Made by a program: the position numbers and the translations under genes | Assembly: GCA_958431945.1 (NCBI GenBank) | Contig: CAUASQ010000047.1 | Coordinates: 1-11,686 of the forward strand | DNA: 11,686 bases | Source of the DNA: an uncultured Collinsella sp. | Lineage (GTDB): Bacteria; Actinomycetota; Coriobacteriia; Coriobacteriales; Coriobacteriaceae | Direction of reading: 5' to 3' | Part shown: one piece after another, positions 1 through 6,222 of the stretch | Layout: every line of letters begins with the position of its first letter | Position numbering within the stretch: the first letter of the stretch is position 1 | Notes under the pieces: model-generated | The model's database searches: none | What the model saw: the letters and a program-made list of their open reading frames with translations, nothing else | Told to the model about the DNA's origin: nothing

Positions 1-7
1 ATGAACG

Positions 8-53
8 AGACTCGTGGCTGTGCGCGCAACGCGTACGCCACGGGTCTTTTTTG
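8..53 (+). terminator. Rho-independent terminator upstream of mntP (possible riboswitch expression platform)
   Basis: Arms at 8-18 and 37-47 (AGACTCGTGGC / GCCACGGGTCT) pair over 11 bp with one G-T wobble. A nested stem, 21-26 with 30-35, closes the tip, and a run of six T follows at 47-52. It lies in the leader of mntP, 53 nt before the start codon. It either ends an upstream plus-strand gene or is the attenuator of a manganese-sensing leader. The yybP-ykoY riboswitch is known to precede mntP in several bacteria, but its aptamer is not in the visible 105 nt, so the second reading is only a possibility. Confidence 0.75.
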
Positions 54-105
54 TTACTCCCCCAAGAGGTACACGCGGGCCCGCCCGCAGAGAGGGAGCC
101 AGACT

Positions 106-684
106 ATGGGACTCGCAGAGCTCGTGTTGCTCGCCGTTGGCCTTTCGATGGACGCCTTTGCCGTTTCCATCTGCAAGGGCCTCGGCATGAAAAAGATCAA
201 CCTTAAAGTCGCCGTGGTGCTCGGCCTGTTCTTTGGCGGCTTTCAGGCCGGCATGCCCGTAATCGGATGGGCGCTCGGCAGTCAATTCATGGGCATCATC
301 GGACCCATCGACCATTGGATCGCCTTTATCCTTTTGGCCTTCATCGGCGGCAAAATGCTGTGGGAAGCCTTTACCGAAGACGAGGATGAAGGCGACGGCA
401 AGGATGCCGAAAAGATTGACCTGGGCGAGTACCTGATCCTCGCCATCGCCACCTCAATCGACGCCCTGGCCGTGGGCATCTCGTTCGCCGCGCTTTCGGT
501 CGACATCGTTCCCGCTGTATCGCTTATCGGCGTCACAACGTTTATCTTCTCCGTCGCCGGCGTAGCGATCGGCCACACCTTTGGCGCGCGCTACGAAAAA
601 CCCGCCACCATCGTGGGTGGCGTCGTACTCGTCCTCATCGGGCTTAAGATCTTGCTTGAGCACCTTGGAATCCTCGCACTGTAA
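106..684 (+). CDS. mntP: Manganese efflux pump MntP
   Basis: Encodes a 192-residue integral membrane protein of the MntP (UPF0059, DUF204) family, which exports Mn(II) to protect the cell from manganese excess. It is a two-fold repeat of three membrane segments. The first repeat has SMDAFAVSICKG (residues 14-25) and the second SIDALAVGIS (117-126), each with the conserved membrane Asp (D16, D119). A very acidic cytoplasmic-type loop (about 90-104) joins the halves. The length fits the usual size of about 190. I chose the ATG at 106 because GAGGGAG (92-98) sits 7 nt before it and the protein then starts like its family. The frame is open from position 1, but those 35 extra codons run through the terminator hairpin and are not family-like. 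It is monocistronic, with terminators on both sides. Family assignment is firm; transport of Mn is from family knowledge. Confidence 0.93.
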   Translation: MGLAELVLLAVGLSMDAFAVSICKGLGMKKINLKVAVVLGLFFGGFQAGMPVIGWALGSQFMGIIGPIDHWIAFILLAFIGGKMLWEAFTEDEDEGDGKDAEKIDLGEYLILAIATSIDALAVGISFAALSVDIVPAVSLIGVTTFIFSVAGVAIGHTFGARYEKPATIVGGVVLVLIGLKILLEHLGILAL

Positions 685-690
685 CGAATA

Positions 691-724
691 ACGGCCGCCC
701 GGCATTACGCCAGGCGGCCGTTTT
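691..724 (+). terminator. Terminator between convergent mntP and pepD
   Basis: A perfect 9-bp stem, ACGGCCGCC (691-699) with GGCGGCCGT (713-721), is extended inside by GGC/GCC around an ATTAC loop. TTTT follows at 721-724, seven bases after the mntP stop. Read on the minus strand it has a shorter T-rich tail (GTTATT), so it may also end pepD transcripts arriving from the other side. Confidence 0.85.
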
Positions 725-764
725 CATAGCCAGCCGTTTTAGAGCGGCTTAACCAAGGCGACCC

Positions 765-2222
765 TTACGCGGCAAGGCGCTTGAGGACGTCGATGAGCAG
801 CTCGTAGAAGCGCTCGGCAGAAGCGAGCTCCATGCTCTCGTCCGGGGTGTGGACATCGGAGAGTGTCGGGCCCACGGCGATGGCGTCCAGACCGTGCAGG
901 GCCTCGGCAAACAGGCCGCACTCAAGGCCGGCGTGAATGGACTCGATGCGCAGCTCGGAGCCAAAGAGTTCACGGTAGCTCTCGACAAAGACGTCGCGGA
1001 CCGGCGAATGCTCGGCATAGCTCCAGCCGGGATACTCGAACTCGAACTTGGCGTCGAAGCCCAAGACATCGGCCAGCGTCTGCAGGCGGTCCTTGAACTC
1101 GTTCTGCAGCGAGGTGATCGAGGAGCGCGGGGACAGCATGATCTTGACCTGGTCGTCGGAAGTGGCGACCACGCCGATGTTGGAGGAAACCTCGACGGAG
1201 CCGTCGGTGGCGACGTTGCGGCGAATCACGCCATTAGGGGCAAGACGCAGGGCGCGGATGAGGGCAAGCGCGGACTTCTGATCCATGGCCTCGACCTCGG
1301 CGCCGTCGGCAATCTCGACGGTGCAGGTAAAGCCGGGGTCGAAGACCTCGAGCTCGGCAGTGACGTCGGCGATGATGTCCTTTGCGATCTGGGCCGCGGC
1401 CTCGGCGGCAGCGTGGTCGGCGTAAACCAGCACAGCCTTGCACTCACGGTTGATGGCGTTGTCCTTAGTGCCGCCGTTAAAGCTGACGATGGCGGGCTCG
1501 CCGGCGACCATCAGGCGGTCGATGATGCGGGCCATGATGAGGTTGCCGTTGCCGCGCTCCAGGTTGATATCGCTGCCGGAGTGACCGCCCAGCAGGCCGG
1601 AGATGTCGAGCGTGAGGGTGCTGCCGGTCTTGTGCTCGCGCGCGATCGGGCAGGTGTAGGTAACGACGACGCCGCCGGCGCAGCTGACGGTGGCAACGCC
1701 CTCTTCCTCGGAGTCAAGGTTGATCATGGTGCGGGCGCTGATCTGGGACTTGTCGAGCGTCTCAGCGCCGACCAGGCCAGTCTCTTCGTCGGTGGTGAAT
1801 ACGCACTCGAGAGCCGGATGGACAATCGAATCATCGTTGAGCACGGTAAGCATAAGCGCGACGGCAATGCCGTTGTCGGCACCCAGGGTGGTGCCGTTGG
1901 CGGTAAGGACACCATCCTTGACGACCAGGTCGATACCATCGGTCGTAAAGTCGTGCTCAACGGAGCCCAACTTGTCGCACACCATGTCGATATGGCCCTG
2001 CAACATCACGGTCGGGGCGTTCTCGGCACCGGCAGATGCGGGCTTGCGAATGATGACGTTGTAGACCTCGTCCTGGTACACGTCAAGGCCGCGCTCCTTG
2101 GCAAACGCAACCAGGAAATCGCTGATGCCCTTCTCGTTGCCAGACCCACGGGGGATCGCGCTAACCTCCTCAAAGAAATGGAACAGCTGGGCGGGCTCGT
2201 AGCCAGTAATCTTGTAGTCCAT
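765..2222 (-). CDS. pepD: Aminoacyl-histidine (cytosol non-specific) dipeptidase, M20 family
   Basis: Encodes a 485-residue cytosolic dizinc peptidase of the PepD/M20C type, which cleaves Xaa-His and many other dipeptides during peptide use. The metal and catalytic motifs are in order: GHIDM (H77, D79), LGADNG with bridging D116, TTDEETG with E146 as catalytic base and E147 as ligand, NLDSEEEG (D170), the lid-domain motif GGHSGSDI, IHAGLECGLF (about 429-438), and H458 in VHTPDE near the C-terminus. All the usual residues are present, so it should be active. The start at 2222 is set by AAGGAGG (2227-2233, complement) four bases upstream. The frame stays open 35 codons further back, without a ribosome site and running through the probable promoter. 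It is transcribed alone, convergent with mntP. Peptide scavenging suits an amino-acid-fermenting anaerobe; that context is inference. Confidence 0.93.
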   Translation of the reverse strand: MDYKITGYEPAQLFHFFEEVSAIPRGSGNEKGISDFLVAFAKERGLDVYQDEVYNVIIRKPASAGAENAPTVMLQGHIDMVCDKLGSVEHDFTTDGIDLVVKDGVLTANGTTLGADNGIAVALMLTVLNDDSIVHPALECVFTTDEETGLVGAETLDKSQISARTMINLDSEEEGVATVSCAGGVVVTYTCPIAREHKTGSTLTLDISGLLGGHSGSDINLERGNGNLIMARIIDRLMVAGEPAIVSFNGGTKDNAINRECKAVLVYADHAAAEAAAQIAKDIIADVTAELEVFDPGFTCTVEIADGAEVEAMDQKSALALIRALRLAPNGVIRRNVATDGSVEVSSNIGVVATSDDQVKIMLSPRSSITSLQNEFKDRLQTLADVLGFDAKFEFEYPGWSYAEHSPVRDVFVESYRELFGSELRIESIHAGLECGLFAEALHGLDAIAVGPTLSDVHTPDESMELASAERFYELLIDVLKRLAA

Positions 2223-2266
2223 GGTGCCTCCTTGGCGCAACTGGTTAGACAATAAGACATGCGCCT

Positions 2267-2295
2267 TGTATATTCCCAGACTTCGTTTGCATAAA
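2267..2295 (-). promoter_or_regulatory. Possible pepD promoter
   Basis: On the minus strand TATACA (2267-2272) lies 17 nt downstream of a poor -35, TTTATG (2290-2295). Initiation near 2260 would give a leader of about 38 nt carrying the strong AAGGAGG ribosome site. The -10 is reasonable but the -35 is weak, so this is a tentative call by eye. Confidence 0.35.
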
Positions 2296-2350
2296 CCAGT
2301 CGAAAACGCCGAGCGCTCTCGCATCATCGGCTAACGGCGAGGAAACGCCA

Positions 2351-2366
2351 CTTTATCAAGATAAAG
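2351..2366. repeat. Short perfect dyad CTTTATC-AA-GATAAAG
   Basis: Seven-base arms with a two-base centre lie just past the toxin gene stop and upstream of pepD. It has no T-run and is not GC-rich, so it is not a convincing terminator. It could be an operator for pepD, a weak 3' hairpin of the toxin-antitoxin transcript, or chance. Confidence 0.35.
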
Positions 2367-2370
2367 CAGG

Positions 2371-2898
2371 TTAGACGGGCCGCGCCGAAGGGACGTTGGA
2401 TCCTTCAACCAACTTCAACGCCTGTTGAACGTTAATGCATACACCATTGGTATGCTTAATAAGATTCTTGTCCTCGGTCACGACGTAATCGGCATCAATG
2501 CGATTGGCGACGCCCAGCATCAGGTCGTCCTCAAAGTCGTTGTGATGATACTTGAACACAAAGGAGTCGAAGACCTCGTCTGCACCGACCGAGGCAATAA
2601 TCGACTTTTGCCGAATCAGGCGAACACACGCCCACGCTGTCTCGTCGGCACCGGCGATGGTTTCGGGAGTGAGAGCCCCCTCACGGCGGGCGTCGGCCTT
2701 CATCGTCCTTCCCAGAATGTAATAGACGTCTTTGACAGACAGGGAGGACGAGAAGAGGACGATATCCTCCGCTTCCGCCGCGCGAGAAAGGAGCTCGACT
2801 ATCGGCCTGGTCGCATTCGTACGAGCGAGAAAGTAATCTAGCCAGACGTTCGTGTCGATCAACAGCTTGAGCACACGTTTCGTTCCGACGCCGCTCAT
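2371..2898 (-). CDS. PIN-domain toxin (VapC-like ribonuclease) of a type II toxin-antitoxin pair
   Basis: Encodes 175 residues. The PIN fold opens with LLIDTNVWLDYF, where D15 is the first catalytic acid. NDFEDDLMLGVANRIDADYVVTEDKNL (starting at N120) then supplies D124/D125 and D143, the usual acidic cluster that binds Mg for RNA cleavage. The SVKDVYYILGR segment (about 54-64) is typical of PIN proteins of this branch. The start is taken at ATG 2898 because it overlaps the antitoxin stop as ATGA, implying translational coupling; no clear ribosome site is visible. A TTG at 2910 and a GTG nine codons in (before LKLLIDTN) are alternatives. Codons are more AT-rich than in neighbouring genes, suggesting transfer. 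Ribonuclease activity and the RNA target are family inference; only the fold and acidic residues are seen. Confidence 0.82.
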   Translation of the reverse strand: MSGVGTKRVLKLLIDTNVWLDYFLARTNATRPIVELLSRAAEAEDIVLFSSSLSVKDVYYILGRTMKADARREGALTPETIAGADETAWACVRLIRQKSIIASVGADEVFDSFVFKYHHNDFEDDLMLGVANRIDADYVVTEDKNLIKHTNGVCINVQQALKLVEGSNVPSARPV

Positions 2899-3263
2899 AA
2901 TTCGATCCAATCGCTGAATCTCTCGCTCATCATTTGATCGTATAACTCGTCGTAATCAAAGGCCTCATCGGGGCTCGGCCTCTGAATCGAGAACCGCTCA
3001 TAAAAATTCGAAATTAACGCAGCCCCTTCCGAGACGCGGGACGAACTCGCCTTCGATCGTATGTCGTCAGGCAGGACTTCGTCATCATTCTTTTTTTCGA
3101 CGGGCATATGACCGTTCTCGGTCAAGTACTGCCACAGCTCCCTCACAGCTTGTGACGGCGTCATGCCAATATGAGTCAGTACGGCGTCTCCTGCCTCTTT
3201 GAGCTGGCGATCTATACGCACGTTCATCTGAACTGGCCGCGTGTCGAGTATTGATGTAGGCAT
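2895..3263 (-). CDS. RelB/DinJ-family ribbon-helix-helix antitoxin
   Basis: Encodes 122 residues. The N-terminal part has the ribbon-helix-helix pattern of RelB/DinJ: a strand at 11-17 (VQMNVRI), helix A from 18, the turn GMTPSQA (33-39) and helix B AVRELWQYL (39-47). This part should dimerise and bind the operator. The C-terminal part (about 95-122) is acidic and aromatic (DEAFDYDELYDQMM), as expected of the segment that covers the toxin. The start at 3263 follows AAAGGAG (3269-3275, complement) by 5 nt. An in-frame ATG at 3323 lies upstream of the probable transcription start and is rejected. Its stop overlaps the toxin start by 4 nt. RelB/DinJ proteins usually pair with RelE/YafQ toxins, so pairing with a PIN toxin is less common. 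It probably represses its own promoter through the inverted repeat upstream. Confidence 0.82.
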   Translation of the reverse strand: MPTSILDTRPVQMNVRIDRQLKEAGDAVLTHIGMTPSQAVRELWQYLTENGHMPVEKKNDDEVLPDDIRSKASSSRVSEGAALISNFYERFSIQRPSPDEAFDYDELYDQMMSERFSDWIEL

Positions 3264-3275
3264 ATCAACTCCTTT

Positions 3276-3304
3276 GCTATACTGAATCTCAATTTCAGTA
3301 TAGC
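3276..3304. promoter_or_regulatory. Toxin-antitoxin operator: 11-bp perfect inverted repeat over the promoter
   Basis: GCTATACTGAA (3276-3286) and TTCAGTATAGC (3294-3304) are exact inverted copies separated by 7 nt. The repeat covers the -10 box and transcription start and ends one base before the antitoxin ribosome site. This is where ribbon-helix-helix antitoxins usually bind to repress their own operon. Confidence 0.72.
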
Positions 3305-3305
3305 A
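3297..3305 (-). promoter_or_regulatory. Extended -10 promoter of the toxin-antitoxin operon
   Basis: The minus strand reads TGCTATACT, a near-ideal extended -10 element. Initiation near 3290 would leave a leader of about 27 nt. No good -35 lies at 17 nt; TTGAAA further up is spaced 20 nt away. Extended -10 promoters tolerate a weak -35. Confidence 0.55.
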
Positions 3306-3311
3306 CGGCAG

Positions 3312-3329
3312 ATTGAAGCACATTTCAAT
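3312..3329. repeat. Second small dyad ATTGAA-N6-TTCAAT
   Basis: A perfect 6-bp inverted repeat lies just upstream of the -10, over the expected -35 zone of the toxin-antitoxin promoter. It may be an accessory operator half-site pair, or chance in AT-rich DNA. Confidence 0.35.
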
Positions 3330-3367
3330 AGAAACGGGGGCGCCTCCTTATCGGAAACGCCCCCGTT
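3327..3367 (-). terminator. clpC: clpC terminator
   Basis: A perfect 10-bp stem, AACGGGGGCG (3333-3342) with CGCCCCCGTT (3358-3367), has a 15-nt loop. On the minus strand the T-rich tail GTTTCTATT follows. It starts 21 bases after the clpC stop and insulates the toxin-antitoxin operon from clpC transcription. Confidence 0.85.
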
Positions 3368-3387
3368 ATACAAGGTATGTTTAATCC

Positions 3388-6030
3388 CTACAGCGCGCCG
3401 GAACCGGCTTGCATCATGCCGCCGGGACCCGAGCTCACGCCGCCGCTCACGGGCGCGGCGTTGCCGGTGTGCGGCGCCGCCGGAGCGGTATCGCCACCGA
3501 GCGTGCCCGCCGGACGCGGTGCCGGGATCTCGCCCGTGCCATGGCTAAAGACAAACTTGCCGTCGGCCACATCGCACAGGACGGTATCGCCCTCGCCCCA
3601 CTCGCCGGCCAGCAGCTCCTCGGACAGCGGATCCTCGATGAGCTTTTGGATGGCACGACGCAGCGGACGCGCACCGTTGGTGAGGTCGGTGCCCTCGGCC
3701 ACGATCTTGTCGTAGGCCGCATCGGTGAGCTTGATGTTCATGCCGTTGGCAATCAGACGCTGACGCAGGTCGTCCACCAGCAGGTGCGCGATCTTGGTCA
3801 GGTTCTCGCCCGAAAGCTTCTGGAACACCACGATGTCGTCGATACGGTTGAGCAGCTCGGGGCGGAACAGGCGCTTGAGCTCGCCCATCGCACGGCCCTT
3901 GATCTCGCTCGAGGTAAGGCCCTGCTCGCCGGTGGTGCCGAAGCCAACGCTCGCATCCTGCGCAATCTCGCGGGCGCCCACGTTGGACGTCATGATGATC
4001 ACGGTATTACGGAAGTCGACCGTCTTGCCCTGGCTATCGGTCAGGCGGCCCTCCTCCAGCACCTGCAGCAGAATGTTGAAGATATCGGGGTGCGCCTTCT
4101 CGATCTCGTCGAACAGCACGACCGAATACGGGTGACGACGAACGGCCTTGGTGAGCTGACCGCCCTCGTCATGGCCAACGTAGCCCGGGGGGCTACCGAT
4201 AAGCTTGGAGACCTCGAACTCGCTGCCGAACTCCGACATGTCGAAGCTGATGAGCGCGTCCTTGCTGCCAAAGAGATACTCGGCGAGCGTCTTGGCGAGC
4301 TCGGTCTTGCCCGTGCCGGTGGGGCCCAGGAAGATAAAGCTGCCGCCGGGGCGACGCGGATCCTTGAGCGGCGAGCGACTGCGGCGCACGGCCTTGGCAA
4401 CGGCCTCGACGGCCTCGTCCTGGCCGATAATGCGGGTCTTGAGCACGCTTTCGGCCTGTAGCAGGCGACGGCTCTCGCTCTCGGTAAGCGAGGACACCGG
4501 CACGCCCGAGGTCACGGACACGATATCGGCGATCTGACTCACATCGATGGTGAGCGGGCTGGCGTCGAGCTCGGCGGTCCAGGCGGCCTTGGCCTCGGCG
4601 AGCTCAATCTCGGCGGCCTTCTGCCGCTCGGTAATCTCGGCGGCCTTGTTCATGTCGTCGCTCTCGGTGGCCTCCTGCGCGGCGGCCTTAAGCTCCTCCA
4701 CGCGATGCTCGGCCTCGCGCACCGGCTCGGGCGCGCGGTTGGCGGCGATGCGGGCGCGGGCGGCGGCCTCGTCAATGAGGTCGATGGCCTTATCGGGCAG
4801 GAAGCGATCCTGGATGTAGCGGTCGGAGAGGTTCGCGGCGGCCTCGATAGCACCCTGCGTATAGCGCACATGGTGGTGCTCCTCGTAGCGCGGCTTGAGC
4901 GCGGTCAGGATCTTGACCGTGTCCTCGACGCTCGGCTCCTCGACATCGATGGTCTGGAAGCGACGCTCGAAGGCCGGGTCCTTGGTGAGGTACTTGCGGA
5001 ATTCCTCGGCCGTGGTGGCGCCGATAATCTGGAAGGCACCGCGCGCGAGCACGGGCTTGAGCATGGAGCTCGCGTCGATGGAGCCCTCGGCAGAGCCGGC
5101 ACCGATGATGGTGTGCATCTCGTCAATAAACAGGATGACGTCGTCAGCTTCGGTGGCCTCCTGGATCACGTTCTTGAGGCGCTCCTCAAACTCACCGCGA
5201 TACTTGGCGCCCGCAACGAGGCCCGGCAGGTCGAGCGTCCAGATGTTCTGGTTCATAAGGTTCTCGGGCACGTTGCCAGCTGCAATCTGCTGAGCCAGAC
5301 CCTCGACGATGGCCGTCTTGCCCACGCCGGGGTCGCCCAAGATAAGCGGATTGTTCTTGGTGCGACGCGAAAGGATCTCCATCATACGCTGGACTTCCTT
5401 TTCGCGACCAATTACAGGGTCGAGCTCGCCGTCGCGCGCCTTCTGCGTAAGGTTGGTGGCGAACTGCTTAAGCGTATCGGTGCCGCTCCCCTTTTGCTGC
5501 GACGCGTCCGAGCCGCTAAAGAACGGCAGGCCCGCACCGGGACGCCCGGCACCGGCGCCGGCGAGCGGACGCTTCTTGTCCTGGTCCTTGGCGGTAAGTT
5601 TCTCGATAGCCTTTTTGATGGAAGCAGACGACACACCCAGACGCATGAGGATGTCCATGGCCATGCCGTTGCCCTCTTCGACGATGCCGATGAGCAGGTG
5701 CTCGGTCGACACATACGTCTGGTTGTTCTCACGTGCCACGCGGAAGGAGCGCTCCATCACGCTAATGACGAGCGGCGTAAAGGCAAGCTTGGCAGCCTCG
5801 GTCTCCTCGCTGGGCTCGGGAACCGTGGTCTGGACCTCCTTGAGGGTGTCCATGATGTCGTCGTAGGAGATATCAAGCGAGCGCAGCGCCTCGGCAGCGA
5901 TGCCCTCGTCCTCCTTGGCGAGTGCGAGCAGCAGGTGCTCGGTGCCCACCTTATTTGAGTGCAGATCGAGCGCCTCCTGTTTGGCCATCGACATGACCTT
6001 GCGCGCTCGATCGGTAAATCTATCTAACAT
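3388..6030 (-). CDS. clpC: ATP-dependent Clp protease ATP-binding subunit ClpC
   Basis: Encodes the 880-residue AAA+ unfoldase that feeds proteins to ClpP. The order is: two Clp-N repeats (about 1-145), a Gly/Pro linker (about 150-185), AAA1 with Walker A GDPGVGKT (232-239) and Walker B VILFIDE (298-304), a short coiled-coil middle domain (about 430-485, the ClpC rather than ClpB size), then AAA2 with GPTGTGKT (569-576), VVLFDE (637-642), TSN (681-683) and RPELLNRID. The ClpP-docking loop VGF is at 695-697, so it should work with ClpP rather than as a ClpB-type disaggregase. The start at 6030 follows AAGGAAA by 5 nt and gives the family N-terminus MLDRFTDRAR; 11 extra upstream codons are rejected. 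It is monocistronic with its own terminator. I see no CtsR, CIRCE, HspR or ClgR site. Residues from about 831 form a Gly/Ala/Pro/Met-rich tail that is not part of the core fold. Confidence 0.96.
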   Translation of the reverse strand: MLDRFTDRARKVMSMAKQEALDLHSNKVGTEHLLLALAKEDEGIAAEALRSLDISYDDIMDTLKEVQTTVPEPSEETEAAKLAFTPLVISVMERSFRVARENNQTYVSTEHLLIGIVEEGNGMAMDILMRLGVSSASIKKAIEKLTAKDQDKKRPLAGAGAGRPGAGLPFFSGSDASQQKGSGTDTLKQFATNLTQKARDGELDPVIGREKEVQRMMEILSRRTKNNPLILGDPGVGKTAIVEGLAQQIAAGNVPENLMNQNIWTLDLPGLVAGAKYRGEFEERLKNVIQEATEADDVILFIDEMHTIIGAGSAEGSIDASSMLKPVLARGAFQIIGATTAEEFRKYLTKDPAFERRFQTIDVEEPSVEDTVKILTALKPRYEEHHHVRYTQGAIEAAANLSDRYIQDRFLPDKAIDLIDEAAARARIAANRAPEPVREAEHRVEELKAAAQEATESDDMNKAAEITERQKAAEIELAEAKAAWTAELDASPLTIDVSQIADIVSVTSGVPVSSLTESESRRLLQAESVLKTRIIGQDEAVEAVAKAVRRSRSPLKDPRRPGGSFIFLGPTGTGKTELAKTLAEYLFGSKDALISFDMSEFGSEFEVSKLIGSPPGYVGHDEGGQLTKAVRRHPYSVVLFDEIEKAHPDIFNILLQVLEEGRLTDSQGKTVDFRNTVIIMTSNVGAREIAQDASVGFGTTGEQGLTSSEIKGRAMGELKRLFRPELLNRIDDIVVFQKLSGENLTKIAHLLVDDLRQRLIANGMNIKLTDAAYDKIVAEGTDLTNGARPLRRAIQKLIEDPLSEELLAGEWGEGDTVLCDVADGKFVFSHGTGEIPAPRPAGTLGGDTAPAAPHTGNAAPVSGGVSSGPGGMMQAGSGAL

Positions 6031-6061
6031 GCTCGTTTCCTTACATGAGTTCATCGAAATC

Positions 6062-6089
6062 AAAACGCCCGCCCGTCGGCGGCGCTTTT
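6062..6089 (-). terminator. Terminator-like hairpin in the clpC leader
   Basis: AAAA and TTTT flank a GC stem of CGCC-C-GCC with GGCGGCG, with one bulged base and a CGTC loop. On the minus strand TTTTGATTTC follows. It is either the terminator for the TetR operon, which would place the clpC promoter within about 30 nt of the gene, or a hairpin within the clpC leader that could attenuate expression. The sequence alone does not decide. Confidence 0.45.
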
Positions 6090-6169
6090 GTCTCTTTACC
6101 CACAGGTTGTCTATGTTAACAGCTGGAGGAATATCTATAAACCCGGCTCACATGAATGCAGGTTATGAC

Positions 6170-6197
6170 CGCATCGCGGGACTCACCGCGCGATGCG
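6170..6197. repeat. 9-bp perfect inverted repeat after the TetR gene
   Basis: CGCATCGCG (6170-6178) and CGCGATGCG (6189-6197) are exact inverted copies with a 10-nt spacer. It starts 26 nt beyond the TetR stop codon. No T-run follows on either strand, so it is not a standard terminator; it may stabilise the 3' end of the transcript. Confidence 0.5.
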
Positions 6198-6205
6198 CGA
6201 CAGGC
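6177..6205. repeat. Imperfect direct repeat of the TetR gene 3' end (downstream copy)
   Basis: CGGGACTC, then CGCGATGCGCGA, then AGGC occur here in the same order as in 6243-6273, which is coding sequence of the TetR gene. The copies differ by a 2-nt length change in the gap and a T/C change. The spacing is about 67 nt. Confidence 0.6.
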
Positions 6206-6222
6206 GCCCCGCAAGAGAAACC

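Larger units (their letters stand above)
6031..6222. other. Intergenic region between the TetR gene and clpC
   Basis: This 192-nt stretch should hold the clpC promoter and the end of the large-enzyme operon transcript. It contains a leader hairpin (6062-6089), a dyad (6170-6197), and a repeat of the TetR gene end (6177-6205). TTAACA (6115-6120, minus) resembles a -35, but no convincing -10 follows at 16-18 nt, so no promoter is called. Confidence 0.5.

Noticed and set aside
1..105. N-terminal extension of MntP from ATG at position 1
   Set aside because: The extra 35 codons cross a strong terminator hairpin, are not hydrophobic or family-like, and the ATG at 106 has a good ribosome site.
732..748. 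Small hairpin AGCCG-TTTTAGAG-CGGCT between mntP and pepD
   Set aside because: It has only a 5-bp stem and no T-run on either strand; the hairpin at 691-724 is the far better terminator.
849..2255. 468-codon plus-strand open frame opposite pepD
   Set aside because: It mirrors the full pepD gene, has repetitive Gly/Asp/Val/Ala composition and lacks a ribosome site; pepD itself has every catalytic residue.
3264..3323. N-terminal extension of the antitoxin from ATG 3323
   Set aside because: It would lie across the extended -10 and operator, and the ATG at 3263 has AAAGGAG at ideal spacing. The AAGGAGG in the clpC terminator loop is too far (about 20 nt) from ATG 3323 to serve it.
4705..5958. 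417-codon (and a 350-codon, 3409-4461) plus-strand open frame opposite clpC
   Set aside because: These are shadow frames of an intact, highly conserved ClpC coding sequence.
6031..6222. Search for CtsR, CIRCE, HspR or ClgR control sites before clpC
   Set aside because: No sequence close to those consensus sites was found by eye, so no heat-shock regulon is claimed.
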